Below are positions 9,274 to 17,861 of a stretch of DNA of 64,000 bases, one piece after another. Below the pieces are notes generated by a model that had not been told where the DNA came from, searched no databases, and worked only from the letters and a program-made list of their open reading frames with translations. Both the position numbers and the translations under genes were made by a program. Source of the stretch: Flavobacterium sp. KACC 22761 (GTDB lineage: Bacteria > Bacteroidota > Bacteroidia > Flavobacteriales > Flavobacteriaceae); assembly GCF_034058155.1 (NCBI RefSeq), contig NZ_CP139148.1, forward strand, positions 2,728,001-2,792,000, in the 5' to 3' direction. Position 1 is the first letter of the stretch; each line of letters begins with the position of its first letter.

Positions 9274-10683
9274 ATGCAAGAAAACGACCAAGAAAATTTT
9301 AAAAGAGAACTCGGATTATTAGACGGAACCATGCTTGTGGTAGGTTCTATGATTGGATCCGGGATATTTATCGTGAGTGCAGATATTGCCAGACAAGTAG
9401 GATCTGCTGGCTGGCTGACACTTATTTGGCTAATTTCAGGATTGATTACCGTTATTGCAGCGGTAAGTTACGGTGAGCTGAGCGCCATGTTTCCAAAAGC
9501 TGGAGGACAATATGTTTACTTAAAAGAAGCTTACAATAAATTGATTGCCTTTTTGTACGGCTGGAGTTTTTTTGCTGTTATTCAAACAGGAACAATTGCC
9601 GCAGTTGGAGTGGCTTTCTCAAAATTTGCGGCTTATCTATACGAACCTTTCAGTGACGAAAATATACTGTATGAATTAGGCTCTTTTAAACTTAATGCAG
9701 CACAATTAGTTTCGATTTTTACAATCGTTGTATTGACTTTTATTAATAGTCGTGGTGTGAAAAACGGAAAAATTTTGCAAACTGTTTTAACTATTATCAA
9801 AATTTTATCTTTGCTTGGGTTGATCGTTTTTGGATTAACGCTTGGCGCAAAAGCTTCGATTTGGGACGCCAACTGGACAGACGGATGGGCAACAAGATCC
9901 TATAATACTGACAGCAGTTCATGGTTTCCAATTAGCGGAACAGCTTTGATAACGGGAATCTCTGCGGCCATGGTTGGTTCATTGTTTTCAAGTGATGCTT
10001 GGAACGGTGTGACTTTTATTGCAGGAGAAATTAAAAATCCAAAACGAAATGTTGGTTTGAGCTTGTTTTTAGGAACTTTCATTGTAACTGTAATTTATGT
10101 TTTGACCAATTTGATGTATTTAGCTGTTGTACCACTTCAAGAAATTGCAACAGCAAAATCAGATCGTGTTGCGGTTGTGGCTTCACAATATATTTTCGGA
10201 GACATTGGAACGCTCATTATTGCGATCATGATTATGATTTCGACTTTTGCTTGCAACAACGGCTTGATTATGGCCGGAGCAAGAGTATATTATACTATGG
10301 CAAACGACGGATTGTTTTTTAAAAAAGCAGCAGTTTTGAACGAATCAAGTGTTCCCGCATGGGCTTTATGGGCGCAATGTATTTGGGCTTCGGCTTTGTG
10401 TTTGACTGGAAAATATGGTGATTTATTAGATTTCGTAATCATCATTGTTTTGATTTTTTACATCTTGACGATTTACGGAATTTTTATTTTAAGAAGAAAA
10501 ATGCCAGATATTGAGAGGCCTTATAAAGCATTTGGTTATCCATTTCTGCCAATGCTTTACATCATCGTTGCAACTGCAATTTGTATTTCATTGTTATTTA
10601 CGAAATTTTCAACTTGTGGCTGGGGCGTATTGATAATGTTGGCAGGAATTCCTGTTTACTATTTGACAAAACCTAAAGAATAG
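9274..10683 (+). CDS. APC-family amino acid permease
   Basis: A 469-residue integral membrane transporter with about twelve hydrophobic helices. It begins with the APC signature GTMLVVGSMIGSGIFIVSADIARQ in helix 1 (the glycine-rich break of the LeuT fold). The motifs GGQYVYLKEAYNKLIAFLYG and the late KMPDIERPYKAFGYPFLP loop point to the amino acid/polyamine/organocation family, LAT-like branch. Substrate cannot be assigned. ATG 9274 is preferred over the in-frame TTG at 9217, which adds a basic non-conserved leader. The gene is monocistronic with a strong terminator. Confidence 0.93.
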   Translation: MQENDQENFKRELGLLDGTMLVVGSMIGSGIFIVSADIARQVGSAGWLTLIWLISGLITVIAAVSYGELSAMFPKAGGQYVYLKEAYNKLIAFLYGWSFFAVIQTGTIAAVGVAFSKFAAYLYEPFSDENILYELGSFKLNAAQLVSIFTIVVLTFINSRGVKNGKILQTVLTIIKILSLLGLIVFGLTLGAKASIWDANWTDGWATRSYNTDSSSWFPISGTALITGISAAMVGSLFSSDAWNGVTFIAGEIKNPKRNVGLSLFLGTFIVTVIYVLTNLMYLAVVPLQEIATAKSDRVAVVASQYIFGDIGTLIIAIMIMISTFACNNGLIMAGARVYYTMANDGLFFKKAAVLNESSVPAWALWAQCIWASALCLTGKYGDLLDFVIIIVLIFYILTIYGIFILRRKMPDIERPYKAFGYPFLPMLYIIVATAICISLLFTKFSTCGWGVLIMLAGIPVYYLTKPKE

Positions 10684-10733
10684 GTTTTTGTTTCAGGTTT
10701 AATGTTCAAGTTTAATACTTTGTCTATAAATTT

Positions 10734-10763
10734 AAAGCGCTTTGTTTACAAAGCGCTTTTTTA
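10734..10763 (+). terminator. intrinsic terminator of the permease gene
   Basis: A perfect 11-bp stem (AAAGCGCTTTG / CAAAGCGCTTT) with a TTTA loop and T tail, 50 bases after the permease stop. Confidence 0.93.
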
Positions 10764-10789
10764 TTGGTCTCAGATTTGGGTTAAAAACC

Positions 10790-11339
10790 CTGCAATTTAT
10801 TGCAGTACTTTAGTAATGCGAAAAAATCTTTATCTTTAATTTATGGCTACAGAATTAAGAAAAGGTTCGCACACAGTAAGCAGATTAACATGTCATGTTG
10901 TTTGGGTTACGAAATATAGGTTTAAGGTTTTGAAAGGTGATATCCAAAAGCGCTGTCGTGAACTTTTGATACAAATATGCGAAGCGGAAGGGATAGAAAT
11001 TTTGAAAGGAGTTGTGAGCGCAGATCACGTTCACATGCATATTGAGTATGCGCCAAAGCAAAATGTAAGTTCAATTTTAAAAAGTTTCAAAGGTCGTACT
11101 TCAAGGAAATTGCAAATGGAGTTTCCAGAACTTCACGCACGTTACTGGGGACAACATTTTTGGGCAAGTGGTTATGGAGTTTGGAGTACAGGAAATATAA
11201 CTGATGAAATGGTAAATGAATATCTGGAGCATAATAGAAGGAAAGATAATGATGATGATTCAAATTTCATTCTTGAATGAAATAGAAAAAGGGACTTTCA
11301 GTCCCTCGTCAAACAAACCTCTGCACTTTTAGTGCAGAG
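10790..11339 (+). mobile_element. IS200/IS605-family element (tnpA only)
   Basis: A compact element made of one HUH/Y1 transposase gene with hairpins at both ends. The left hairpin is CTGCAA-TTTA-TTGCAG at 10790-10805. At the right are an inner hairpin (GGGAC-TTTCA-GTCCC, 11291-11305) and an outer one (CTCTGCACT-TTT-AGTGCAGAG, 11319-11339) that shares its CTGCA stem with the left end. No target duplication is expected, since the family moves as single strands and cuts next to subterminal hairpins. Exact ends and the cleavage tetranucleotide cannot be fixed without an empty site. The right hairpin touches the 3' end of the convergent membrane-protein gene. Confidence 0.8.
10843..11280 (+). CDS. 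tnpA: IS200/IS605-family transposase (Y1 type)
   Basis: A 145-residue HUH-superfamily single-strand transposase. The metal-binding HUH motif is HVHMHIE near residue 67. The catalytic tyrosine is most likely the one in MVNEYLEHNR near residue 129. The CHVVWVTKYR strand and ARYWGQHFWASGYGVWS segment are typical of the family. The frame is intact and of normal length, so the enzyme could be active. There is no TnpB partner. ATG 10843 follows directly on the left-end region. Confidence 0.95.
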   Translation: MATELRKGSHTVSRLTCHVVWVTKYRFKVLKGDIQKRCRELLIQICEAEGIEILKGVVSADHVHMHIEYAPKQNVSSILKSFKGRTSRKLQMEFPELHARYWGQHFWASGYGVWSTGNITDEMVNEYLEHNRRKDNDDDSNFILE

Positions 11340-11343
11340 TGGT

Positions 11344-11748
11344 TTAGTATTCTGATAAATCATTATCGATTCTTTCTGCGGTTGGCCTTAAAAAAATCAG
11401 ATAAATTAAAATCAGTATTCCAAATAATATAAAATCTGGTTTTAAAATTAAGATCAGAAATGCCGCACCTTCAAGAACTGCCCATCGCATGATTGACGCT
11501 GTTTGGTAAATAGGAAATTTTTCTTCGAGTTTTAATTTTGGATTAATTTGCTTCAATTGAGATTTGAATAGAAAAGTACTCAAAACAAATGCGACAACCG
11601 GAATTGCAACATAAATTATCGAAGATGAGTCGATGTTGGGAATACGCAATTTCTCAATCGAAAGGTCGCCTAAAATATAATAAGCCACGATCGTACCTGC
11701 ACAGATACCGAGATGAATAATTTGCAGGGTTTTAATTTTTTCAGACAT
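11344..11748 (-). CDS. small integral membrane protein, unknown function
   Basis: A 134-residue protein with four predicted membrane helices, at about 8-26, 42-62, 85-103 and 104-120. The C-terminus (FLRPTAERIDNDLSEY) is cytoplasmic and acidic. Similar small membrane proteins are common in Flavobacteria, but I cannot assign a named family. The stop codon lies only a few bases from the right-end hairpin of the IS200-type element, which may now act as its terminator. Confidence 0.7.
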   Translation of the reverse strand: MSEKIKTLQIIHLGICAGTIVAYYILGDLSIEKLRIPNIDSSSIIYVAIPVVAFVLSTFLFKSQLKQINPKLKLEEKFPIYQTASIMRWAVLEGAAFLILILKPDFILFGILILIYLIFLRPTAERIDNDLSEY

Positions 11749-11903
11749 GGTTTGGTTAATTAAGGGGTTTGGTATGTATATGCAAGATAAAAATTAATTC
11801 TCTGAAAATTCTTATTTTATGAGTTAAGAATTTGACAAGCTTGGTTTTTTATTGGAAATAAAGGAAAAAAAAGCATGGTAAAAAATGCTGAAAATACGGT
11901 AAT

Positions 11904-11936
11904 AAAAAAAAAGACATTGCAATTAAGCAATGTCTC
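11904..11936 (-). terminator. intrinsic terminator of the DUF1810 gene
   Basis: The stem GACATTGC / GCAATGTC with an AATTAA loop is followed on the minus strand by a run of nine or more T, 26 bases after the stop at 11963. Confidence 0.88.
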
Positions 11937-11962
11937 CTTTGATGCAAATAATCTGGAAAATG

Positions 11963-12424
11963 TTATAAGGCAACAGCTTCAGCAGATGATTTTATTGTTG
12001 AATTAATAATAGACAAAGTAAGCGGGTCAGATTCTCCCGAAAAGAAAGCTTCCAAAATTTCCTGAAATATAGGATTAGTGTTTTCAACTAATGAGAAAAG
12101 CGTCATAGACGAACGCAATTTGCGCGCATCTAAGTCACCAAAAATTCCATCAGCCGATTTCATTTTAAAGCTTAATAAAAGTTCTGAAATTTCGATTAAA
12201 TGTTTTCCAAGAATCGGGTGTTCTAAATAATCTGAAGCTTCTTTCAAATCATTGATGGCATAAAGATTTGCTGTATCACTTTTGCCCAAACCTTTTATTT
12301 GCGGAAAAATAAACCACATCCAGTGTGTTTCTTTTTTCCCTTTGCTGATTTCAGAAAGAGCAGTAAGATATAGTTTGTTTTGCGCATCTAAGAAACGCGA
12401 TAAATCATTGTTAGAATAAGCCAT
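11963..12424 (-). CDS. DUF1810 family protein
   Basis: A 153-residue soluble protein of the DUF1810 family. It shows the family features DLSRFLDAQNKLYLTALSEI, the KKETHWMWFIFPQIKGLG block, and HPILGKHLIEISELLL. The family's structure is helical and calpastatin-like in some annotations; no activity is established. ATG 12424 is chosen, giving MAYSNNDLSRFL; a TTG ten codons upstream is less likely. It is monocistronic with its own terminator. Confidence 0.85.
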   Translation of the reverse strand: MAYSNNDLSRFLDAQNKLYLTALSEISKGKKETHWMWFIFPQIKGLGKSDTANLYAINDLKEASDYLEHPILGKHLIEISELLLSFKMKSADGIFGDLDARKLRSSMTLFSLVENTNPIFQEILEAFFSGESDPLTLSIINSTIKSSAEAVAL

Positions 12425-12585
12425 TATGGTATTGTATTTTGAAAAAGGTTGCAAAAATAGTAAAAAAGAAAGGGTTAGCCTAATAAAAGGTTCATACAGT
12501 GCATGTTTTAACTTTTTAAAGAAGGAATATCTTACGCGGTTTTAAATAAAAAATGATTCTTTTTAAGAGTTCAATGTTATAAAAA

Positions 12586-13212
12586 TCAAAGATTTCGATT
12601 GGTTCTCCTAAAGGTAAGATTGATCCTTGGCAAAACGTCGCGAGCCGTTTTTGGAACATGATGTTGCCAAAAACTATTCGTCGTTCCAGCCATCAATAAA
12701 AAGGAGCCATGATGCAGCGGAATCTCAACTTGACCAATGTCTTTCCTGAATTTATGTCGGAGTTTAAACATTCTAGTTTCGCCAAAAGTAACTGAAGCGA
12801 TAATTGGATCTTTGCCAGAATTGTCTTCACGATCGCTATGCCAGCCAACGCCATCTTTTCCGTTTCGGTATAAATTTAGTAGAAGACTGTTAAAGTCAAG
12901 CTGGGTTTCTTTTTCAACTCGGCTTCTTATTTTTAATAATTCATACGTCCAGTCAGGTCCGTTTGGATCAGCTCCTGCATTATCTTTGTCTTCATACCAC
13001 GCAATCATTCTAGGAACAGTATAAGTTTTGTCATAAATTTCCATTTCATATTCTCTCCATTTGGTTTTACGAAGTATTCTTTCATAAAAAGAATCTGATT
13101 CCTCTTTGCTGAAGAAATTTTCAATCAGAATAAGTTCGCAATCCGGAAGATCAAATATTTTTTTACCTCCGTGTCCAGTGGTGAATAACTCGGTGTCGCT
13201 AAATAGTGTCAT
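12586..13212 (-). CDS. alkB: AlkB-family 2-oxoglutarate/Fe(II) dioxygenase
   Basis: A 208-residue DNA/RNA repair dioxygenase that oxidatively removes alkyl groups from bases. The iron ligands are the HSD in GWHSDREDN and a histidine in the WQHHVPKT region. The 2-oxoglutarate-binding arginine motif is RINLTFRRT at the C-terminus. The length and the NLYRNGKDGVGWHSDRED segment fit the ALKBH2/3-like class found in many bacteria. Its stop-to-start distance from the upstream exonuclease gene is 30 bases on the same strand, so the two are probably co-transcribed as part of a DNA-damage cluster. Substrate preference (DNA or RNA) is not determined. Confidence 0.92.
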   Translation of the reverse strand: MTLFSDTELFTTGHGGKKIFDLPDCELILIENFFSKEESDSFYERILRKTKWREYEMEIYDKTYTVPRMIAWYEDKDNAGADPNGPDWTYELLKIRSRVEKETQLDFNSLLLNLYRNGKDGVGWHSDREDNSGKDPIIASVTFGETRMFKLRHKFRKDIGQVEIPLHHGSFLLMAGTTNSFWQHHVPKTARDVLPRINLTFRRTNRNL

Positions 13213-13242
13213 AATTTTTTTTACAGCTCTATTTTGTTCGGT

Positions 13243-14631
13243 TTAAGAAACGTTGCTCAGAAATTGTTTGTTGAAGAATACTTTGCTTGGATGTTTTTCT
13301 GCGAAAGCAAAAATCAACTGTTCAATATATTGGTTGCTTTTATAAGGCGTTACATAACTTTTGACATCTTCTGGATCGTGAATCGAAACATCTCTAGGAA
13401 TGTATCCCATTCCGTAAAAATGGCCGTTTTCTATCCAGATACAGCTGCGTTCCTCTTTGGATCTTCCTTTGTCTATAATGGCAAAAGTGGGCCTGTTGTT
13501 TATGAAAAAATCTATAGCATTGTCAACTTGTTCGTTGTGAAGCAGAATATCAGGGAGACTTTTTATATCATTATTTTGCGGAAGCTCTGCTTCTTCAGGT
13601 CTCGAATATTTGCAGAATCTTTGATCAATTTCAAATTGTTCAGCCAAGCTTCTCAGTAAATTTATAGCGTTATACAAACTATTAAATTCATGAATGCAAG
13701 TTTGAAATTTGCTTAGTTTTCCAACAGCTAAATATTTATATCCGTTTCTTGCCTCATATTGATAAATACCGAATCTTGTTTCAAAACGTTTTAATGCTCT
13801 ATTGTAGGCTGGCCAAAGCTGTTTTATTTCGGTACATTCTAATAAAAGCGCCATTAATTCGGTGGCACAGACTTCAAAAGAAATACCGTGAATGTCTCTC
13901 AGAAAATGCTGTCTTTGAGGATTGATATTGTTGCCACTAAAGTGTGATGCCACACGTTTTTTTACATTTATGGCTTTACCTACATAAATCACTTTTCTGG
14001 CCTGATTATAAAAATAATAGACACCTGGTTTTTCAGGTAAATTATTGAAGTCATCTGGTGGAAGATTAGGAGGAAGACGTTGATCTTGTGCTGTTTTTTT
14101 GATCATTTTTTCAATTTCTCCTTCACTGTCCCATTCCATTAAAAGTGAAAATAATACAGCGGTTGCATCTGCATCTCCGCCGGCGCGGTGTCGGTTTTCT
14201 AAATTGATATTTAAAGAATTGCAAAGATTTCCTAAACTATAAGAACCCAATCCCGGCTTGATTTTTCTGGCTGCACGAACAGTACAAAGTTTTTTTGCCG
14301 ACCATTTAAAACCAGCTTGTTCCAATTGATGATGAACAAATGAATAATCGAAGTTGACATTATGAGCAACGAAAATACGATCTGTAAGCATTTCGAGAAC
14401 CTTCTCTGAAATGTCATCAAAAATTGGCGCATTGGCGACCATTTCGTTATTAATACCTGTTAATCCAAAAATAGAAGGAGGAATGTCCTGCTCAGGATTT
14501 ACAAGAGTTTCATAACGATCCAGCACATTTTTGCCATCATGAAGAATGATCGCAATTTCTGTAATGCGGCTGCCACTGGCATTTCCGCCTGTGGTTTCAA
14601 TATCGACTATAGCATATTCCGTATTTTTCAT
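13243..14631 (-). CDS. DnaQ-like 3'-5' exonuclease fused to GIY-YIG nuclease domain
   Basis: A 462-residue two-domain nuclease. The N-terminal DEDDh exonuclease (about 1-175) has Exo I YAIVDIETTGG, Exo II HNVNFDYSF and Exo III HRAGGDADAT. After a linker, a GIY-YIG domain runs from about 200 to 285, with GVYYFYNQARKVIYVGKA and the KKRVASHF arginine. The C-terminal 170 residues are unassigned. This layout resembles the proofreading-exonuclease/UvrC-like (Cho) fusions annotated as DNA polymerase III epsilon-like proteins. Its location between alkB and a dnaE/dinB pair supports a repair role: trimming or incising damaged DNA. Confidence 0.9.
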   Translation of the reverse strand: MKNTEYAIVDIETTGGNASGSRITEIAIILHDGKNVLDRYETLVNPEQDIPPSIFGLTGINNEMVANAPIFDDISEKVLEMLTDRIFVAHNVNFDYSFVHHQLEQAGFKWSAKKLCTVRAARKIKPGLGSYSLGNLCNSLNINLENRHRAGGDADATAVLFSLLMEWDSEGEIEKMIKKTAQDQRLPPNLPPDDFNNLPEKPGVYYFYNQARKVIYVGKAINVKKRVASHFSGNNINPQRQHFLRDIHGISFEVCATELMALLLECTEIKQLWPAYNRALKRFETRFGIYQYEARNGYKYLAVGKLSKFQTCIHEFNSLYNAINLLRSLAEQFEIDQRFCKYSRPEEAELPQNNDIKSLPDILLHNEQVDNAIDFFINNRPTFAIIDKGRSKEERSCIWIENGHFYGMGYIPRDVSIHDPEDVKSYVTPYKSNQYIEQLIFAFAEKHPSKVFFNKQFLSNVS

Positions 14632-14807
14632 CTTTATATAACGTAAGTTGTTCTTTAGTTATTTAATTTTTTAACACTTAGTGTGCACTATATTTTTTAA
14701 TCTCGCAAAGACGCAAAAGCGCTAAGTTTTTTTCTTTTTTAAGTCTTTGTAAATAAAACTTTGCGACTTTGCGACTTTGCGAGCAATTTTTCGGCGTTTA
14801 GTAAAAA
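14632..14807. repeat. palindromic intergenic repeat (GCAAAGACGC type)
   Basis: Between the exonuclease and dnaE genes a left arm (TCTCGCAAAGACGCAAAAGC) is mirrored by a right arm rich in TTTGCGACTTTGCGAG. Similar sequence recurs at 23.1-23.2 kb and 36.06 kb, marking it as a dispersed repeat family of this genome. Confidence 0.65.
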
Positions 14808-17800
14808 TTAAAACTTCATTCGATGTCTGGGCAGATTAATTTCATTTCCTGATGGATAAGGTTTTCGATGTGTAAGGCTTATATCTTCTTTAATTTGGTT
14901 TTGTGTTCTGTATTGATCTTTAGCATCCATATAACGCGGATCTGGAATAAAAGGCATTTTCGCCATTTTGGTTATTGTTATGGTAGGAAAATGGTAATCG
15001 ACTTCTACAGTTCCTAACAATAAATAACAGCCTCCGCCCTGAAAAGGATGTTTTTCTAAACTATCCGGAAAGTGTGCCGTATCAAAATAAGTGCCTTCAT
15101 GATCAATCCAGGTTCCGAAGTACATCGTTCCTTTTTTTGTCGGAACGTGTTTTCTAGAAATCAAATACGCCAGCATTCTCACTTGTTTTTTATGATACTG
15201 AACCAAATCTTTCGCCATTACATCTCCGCGATGTTTGGTTTGTAAAAGATCAAAAACAGTACAGGAAACAGGGAAACTCAAAAGCTCAATTTCGTCAAAA
15301 GCATCTTCAAAAACAGAACGCTCCAATGTTGGAAGCTTGTATTCTTTAACCGGTTCCTGCAGTAATTTTAAATCTCTGTTTTCAGGCTTAAAATTATTCA
15401 ACAACAAACTGGCAGTTACCAAAAGTTGATTTTTGGTTTTTCCTGTAAAACGAAAAGCATCAATAAAAATCAGAGTTTTAACGCCTTCGATTCCAATTGG
15501 AATTCGGTTGATAAAATCTTCTAGAGAATTAAAATCGCCTTTTTTGTTTCGGTCTTCTTCAATCAAATGAGCAATTTTAGATTCCAGACTTTGAATGTGC
15601 ATAAAGCCAAGGTAAATATCAGTACCATACAAAGTCGTCTGATATTCGCTTTTATTCACACACGGATTATGAATCGTTCCGCCAGACATTCTGGCTTCGT
15701 GTACATAAACTTCGGTTCTGTAAAACCCACCCTGATTATTGATTACCGCCGTCATAAATTCAACAGGATAATTAACTTTGAGGTACAAACTCTGGTAACT
15801 CTCAACGGCATATGAAGCCGAATGCGCTTTGCAGAAAGAATAGCCTGCAAACGATTCAATCTGGCGATAAATTTCCTGGCTCAACTGTAACGGATGCCCT
15901 TTTTGAGCACAGCTCGCAAAGAAATTATCTTTTACTTTTTGCAACGCTTCCAAAGATCTTCCTTTGCCAGACATGGCACGACGCAGAATATCTCCGTCTG
16001 GTGCAGGAAGTCCACCGTAATGCTGGGCAATTTTAATTACATCTTCCTGATAGACCATAATGCCGTAAGTTTCGCCAAGATGTTCTCTGAAAACTTCATG
16101 AAAATATTCAAACTGAGTTGGATTGTTATGACGGAAAATATACTCTTTCATCATTCCCGATTGTGCAACGCCGGGACGAATAATAGACGACGCGGCGACA
16201 AGAATTTTATAATTATCACAATTTAAACGGCGCAGTAAACCACGCATAGCAGGACTTTCGATATAAAAACAGCCAATTGTATGTCCTTTTGCTAAATAAG
16301 AATTGCAAACGGCTTCATCTTTAGATAATGAAGTATCGCGAATGTCTACTTTTATTCCTCGATTTTTGGCAATAAGTTTTACGCTGTCATCAATATGTCC
16401 GATACCGCGCTGACTCAGAATATCAAATTTGTCAAAACCAATTTCTTCTGCAATGTGCATGTCAAAAAGCACGATCGGAAAACCTTTTGGAGGCATTTCC
16501 AGAGGCGTGTAATTGGTAATGGGTTCTTCAGAAATCAGAATTCCACAGGCATGCATGCTTCGTTGGTTCGGATATTTTTCAAGCAACATTCCGTATTGCT
16601 GAACCATTTTTACAATTTTATTGGTTTCATGCAAAGCCATCGGATTTTTAGCCAGCATATCCAATTCCTCTTTTGGAAGTCCGAAAACTTTTCCAACTTC
16701 TCTAAAAATTGAACGGTATTTAAACTCGACATTCGTACCACAGAAAGCAACGTGATCTCTGCCATATTTTTTGAAGATATATTCCAGAATTGTATTGCGT
16801 TCCTGCCAGCTCCAATCGATATCAAAATCGGGTGGAGTTTTACGATTAAGATTTAGAAAACGTTCAAAATACAAATCCAGTTCAATAGGGCAGATATCGG
16901 TAATTCCGAGACAATAGGCAATGATACTGTTGGCACCGCTTCCGCGACCAATGTGCATAAAACCTTGGCTATTGCTATATTGAATAATATCCCAAGTAAT
17001 TAAAAAATAACCGCTGAATTCCAATTCGTCGATTACTTTTAATTCTTTTTCTACACGGGCTTTTGCTTCTAGATTGTCGTTTCCGTATCGTTTTGCGAAT
17101 CCTTCCCAAGCTAATTCTGTCAGTTTTTCTAAATCTTTTTGACGGTTTTCAGTATAGAACTTTTTATTTCTTTTAACCGAAAAATCATATTGAAAATTGC
17201 ACTCGTCACTGATACGTTGTGTATTTGAAATGATTTCAGGATATTTTTCATAAAAAGGCAAAAGTGATGCTTCAGATTTCATCACATCAGAAACTTTGCA
17301 GTAATCAGCTTCTGTAAGTTTTGATAAAATAATATTGGTATCAATAGCCCTAAGCACTTTATGCAGATTGTATTCTTTTTTGCTTCTAAAAGTTACAGGC
17401 TGTAAAATCACCATTTTGGAGATTTTATTTTTATGTTTTGAAGTTAAAAGACTCGAAACTTCTTCAGGACGAACTCCGATAAATTCATTATCAAAAAGTG
17501 TTTCTGGAGCATTTTCTAAAGTATAAATCACAAAAACCGATTCGAATTTTGGAGCACGCAAAGGCAAAGTTTCTCCACTGAAATTATGATCAGTTAAAAA
17601 AACATTCATTTCTGCTAAACCTTCAGCATTTTGCGCTAAACCAATATATCGGAATTCATGATGGCATCGAAATTCCATTCCAACCAAAGGTTTGATTTCT
17701 TTTTCCTGACAGGCTTTTATAAAATCGTAAATTCCAGTAACCGTATTTATATCTGTCAATGCCATTGCTTTTATATCATGCAAAACGGCTTCGGCAATCA

Positions 17801-17861
17801 AATCCTTAAGCGGAATTGTGCCGTAACGTAATGAATGATAAGAATGGCAATTAAGGTACAT
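14808..17861 (-). CDS. DnaE-type DNA polymerase III alpha subunit, mutasome-like (DnaE2/ImuC-like)
   Basis: A 1017-residue C-family DNA polymerase. The N-terminal PHP domain starts with CHSYHSLRYGTIPL. The polymerase core has GRGSGANSIIAYCLGI and the catalytic aspartates in PPDFDIDWSW, where the usual third position F is W. HhH and OB-fold regions follow. It is shorter than replicative DnaE (about 1160 or more) and ends in a basic LPRHRMKF tail comparable in place to the short tail of ImuC/DnaE2. It starts within TAATG, overlapping the stop of the dinB-like gene by one base, so it is translationally coupled to it. This arrangement is the classical error-prone translesion cassette, not the replicative polymerase. 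Confidence 0.88.
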   Translation of the reverse strand: MYLNCHSYHSLRYGTIPLKDLIAEAVLHDIKAMALTDINTVTGIYDFIKACQEKEIKPLVGMEFRCHHEFRYIGLAQNAEGLAEMNVFLTDHNFSGETLPLRAPKFESVFVIYTLENAPETLFDNEFIGVRPEEVSSLLTSKHKNKISKMVILQPVTFRSKKEYNLHKVLRAIDTNIILSKLTEADYCKVSDVMKSEASLLPFYEKYPEIISNTQRISDECNFQYDFSVKRNKKFYTENRQKDLEKLTELAWEGFAKRYGNDNLEAKARVEKELKVIDELEFSGYFLITWDIIQYSNSQGFMHIGRGSGANSIIAYCLGITDICPIELDLYFERFLNLNRKTPPDFDIDWSWQERNTILEYIFKKYGRDHVAFCGTNVEFKYRSIFREVGKVFGLPKEELDMLAKNPMALHETNKIVKMVQQYGMLLEKYPNQRSMHACGILISEEPITNYTPLEMPPKGFPIVLFDMHIAEEIGFDKFDILSQRGIGHIDDSVKLIAKNRGIKVDIRDTSLSKDEAVCNSYLAKGHTIGCFYIESPAMRGLLRRLNCDNYKILVAASSIIRPGVAQSGMMKEYIFRHNNPTQFEYFHEVFREHLGETYGIMVYQEDVIKIAQHYGGLPAPDGDILRRAMSGKGRSLEALQKVKDNFFASCAQKGHPLQLSQEIYRQIESFAGYSFCKAHSASYAVESYQSLYLKVNYPVEFMTAVINNQGGFYRTEVYVHEARMSGGTIHNPCVNKSEYQTTLYGTDIYLGFMHIQSLESKIAHLIEEDRNKKGDFNSLEDFINRIPIGIEGVKTLIFIDAFRFTGKTKNQLLVTASLLLNNFKPENRDLKLLQEPVKEYKLPTLERSVFEDAFDEIELLSFPVSCTVFDLLQTKHRGDVMAKDLVQYHKKQVRMLAYLISRKHVPTKKGTMYFGTWIDHEGTYFDTAHFPDSLEKHPFQGGGCYLLLGTVEVDYHFPTITITKMAKMPFIPDPRYMDAKDQYRTQNQIKEDISLTHRKPYPSGNEINLPRHRMKF

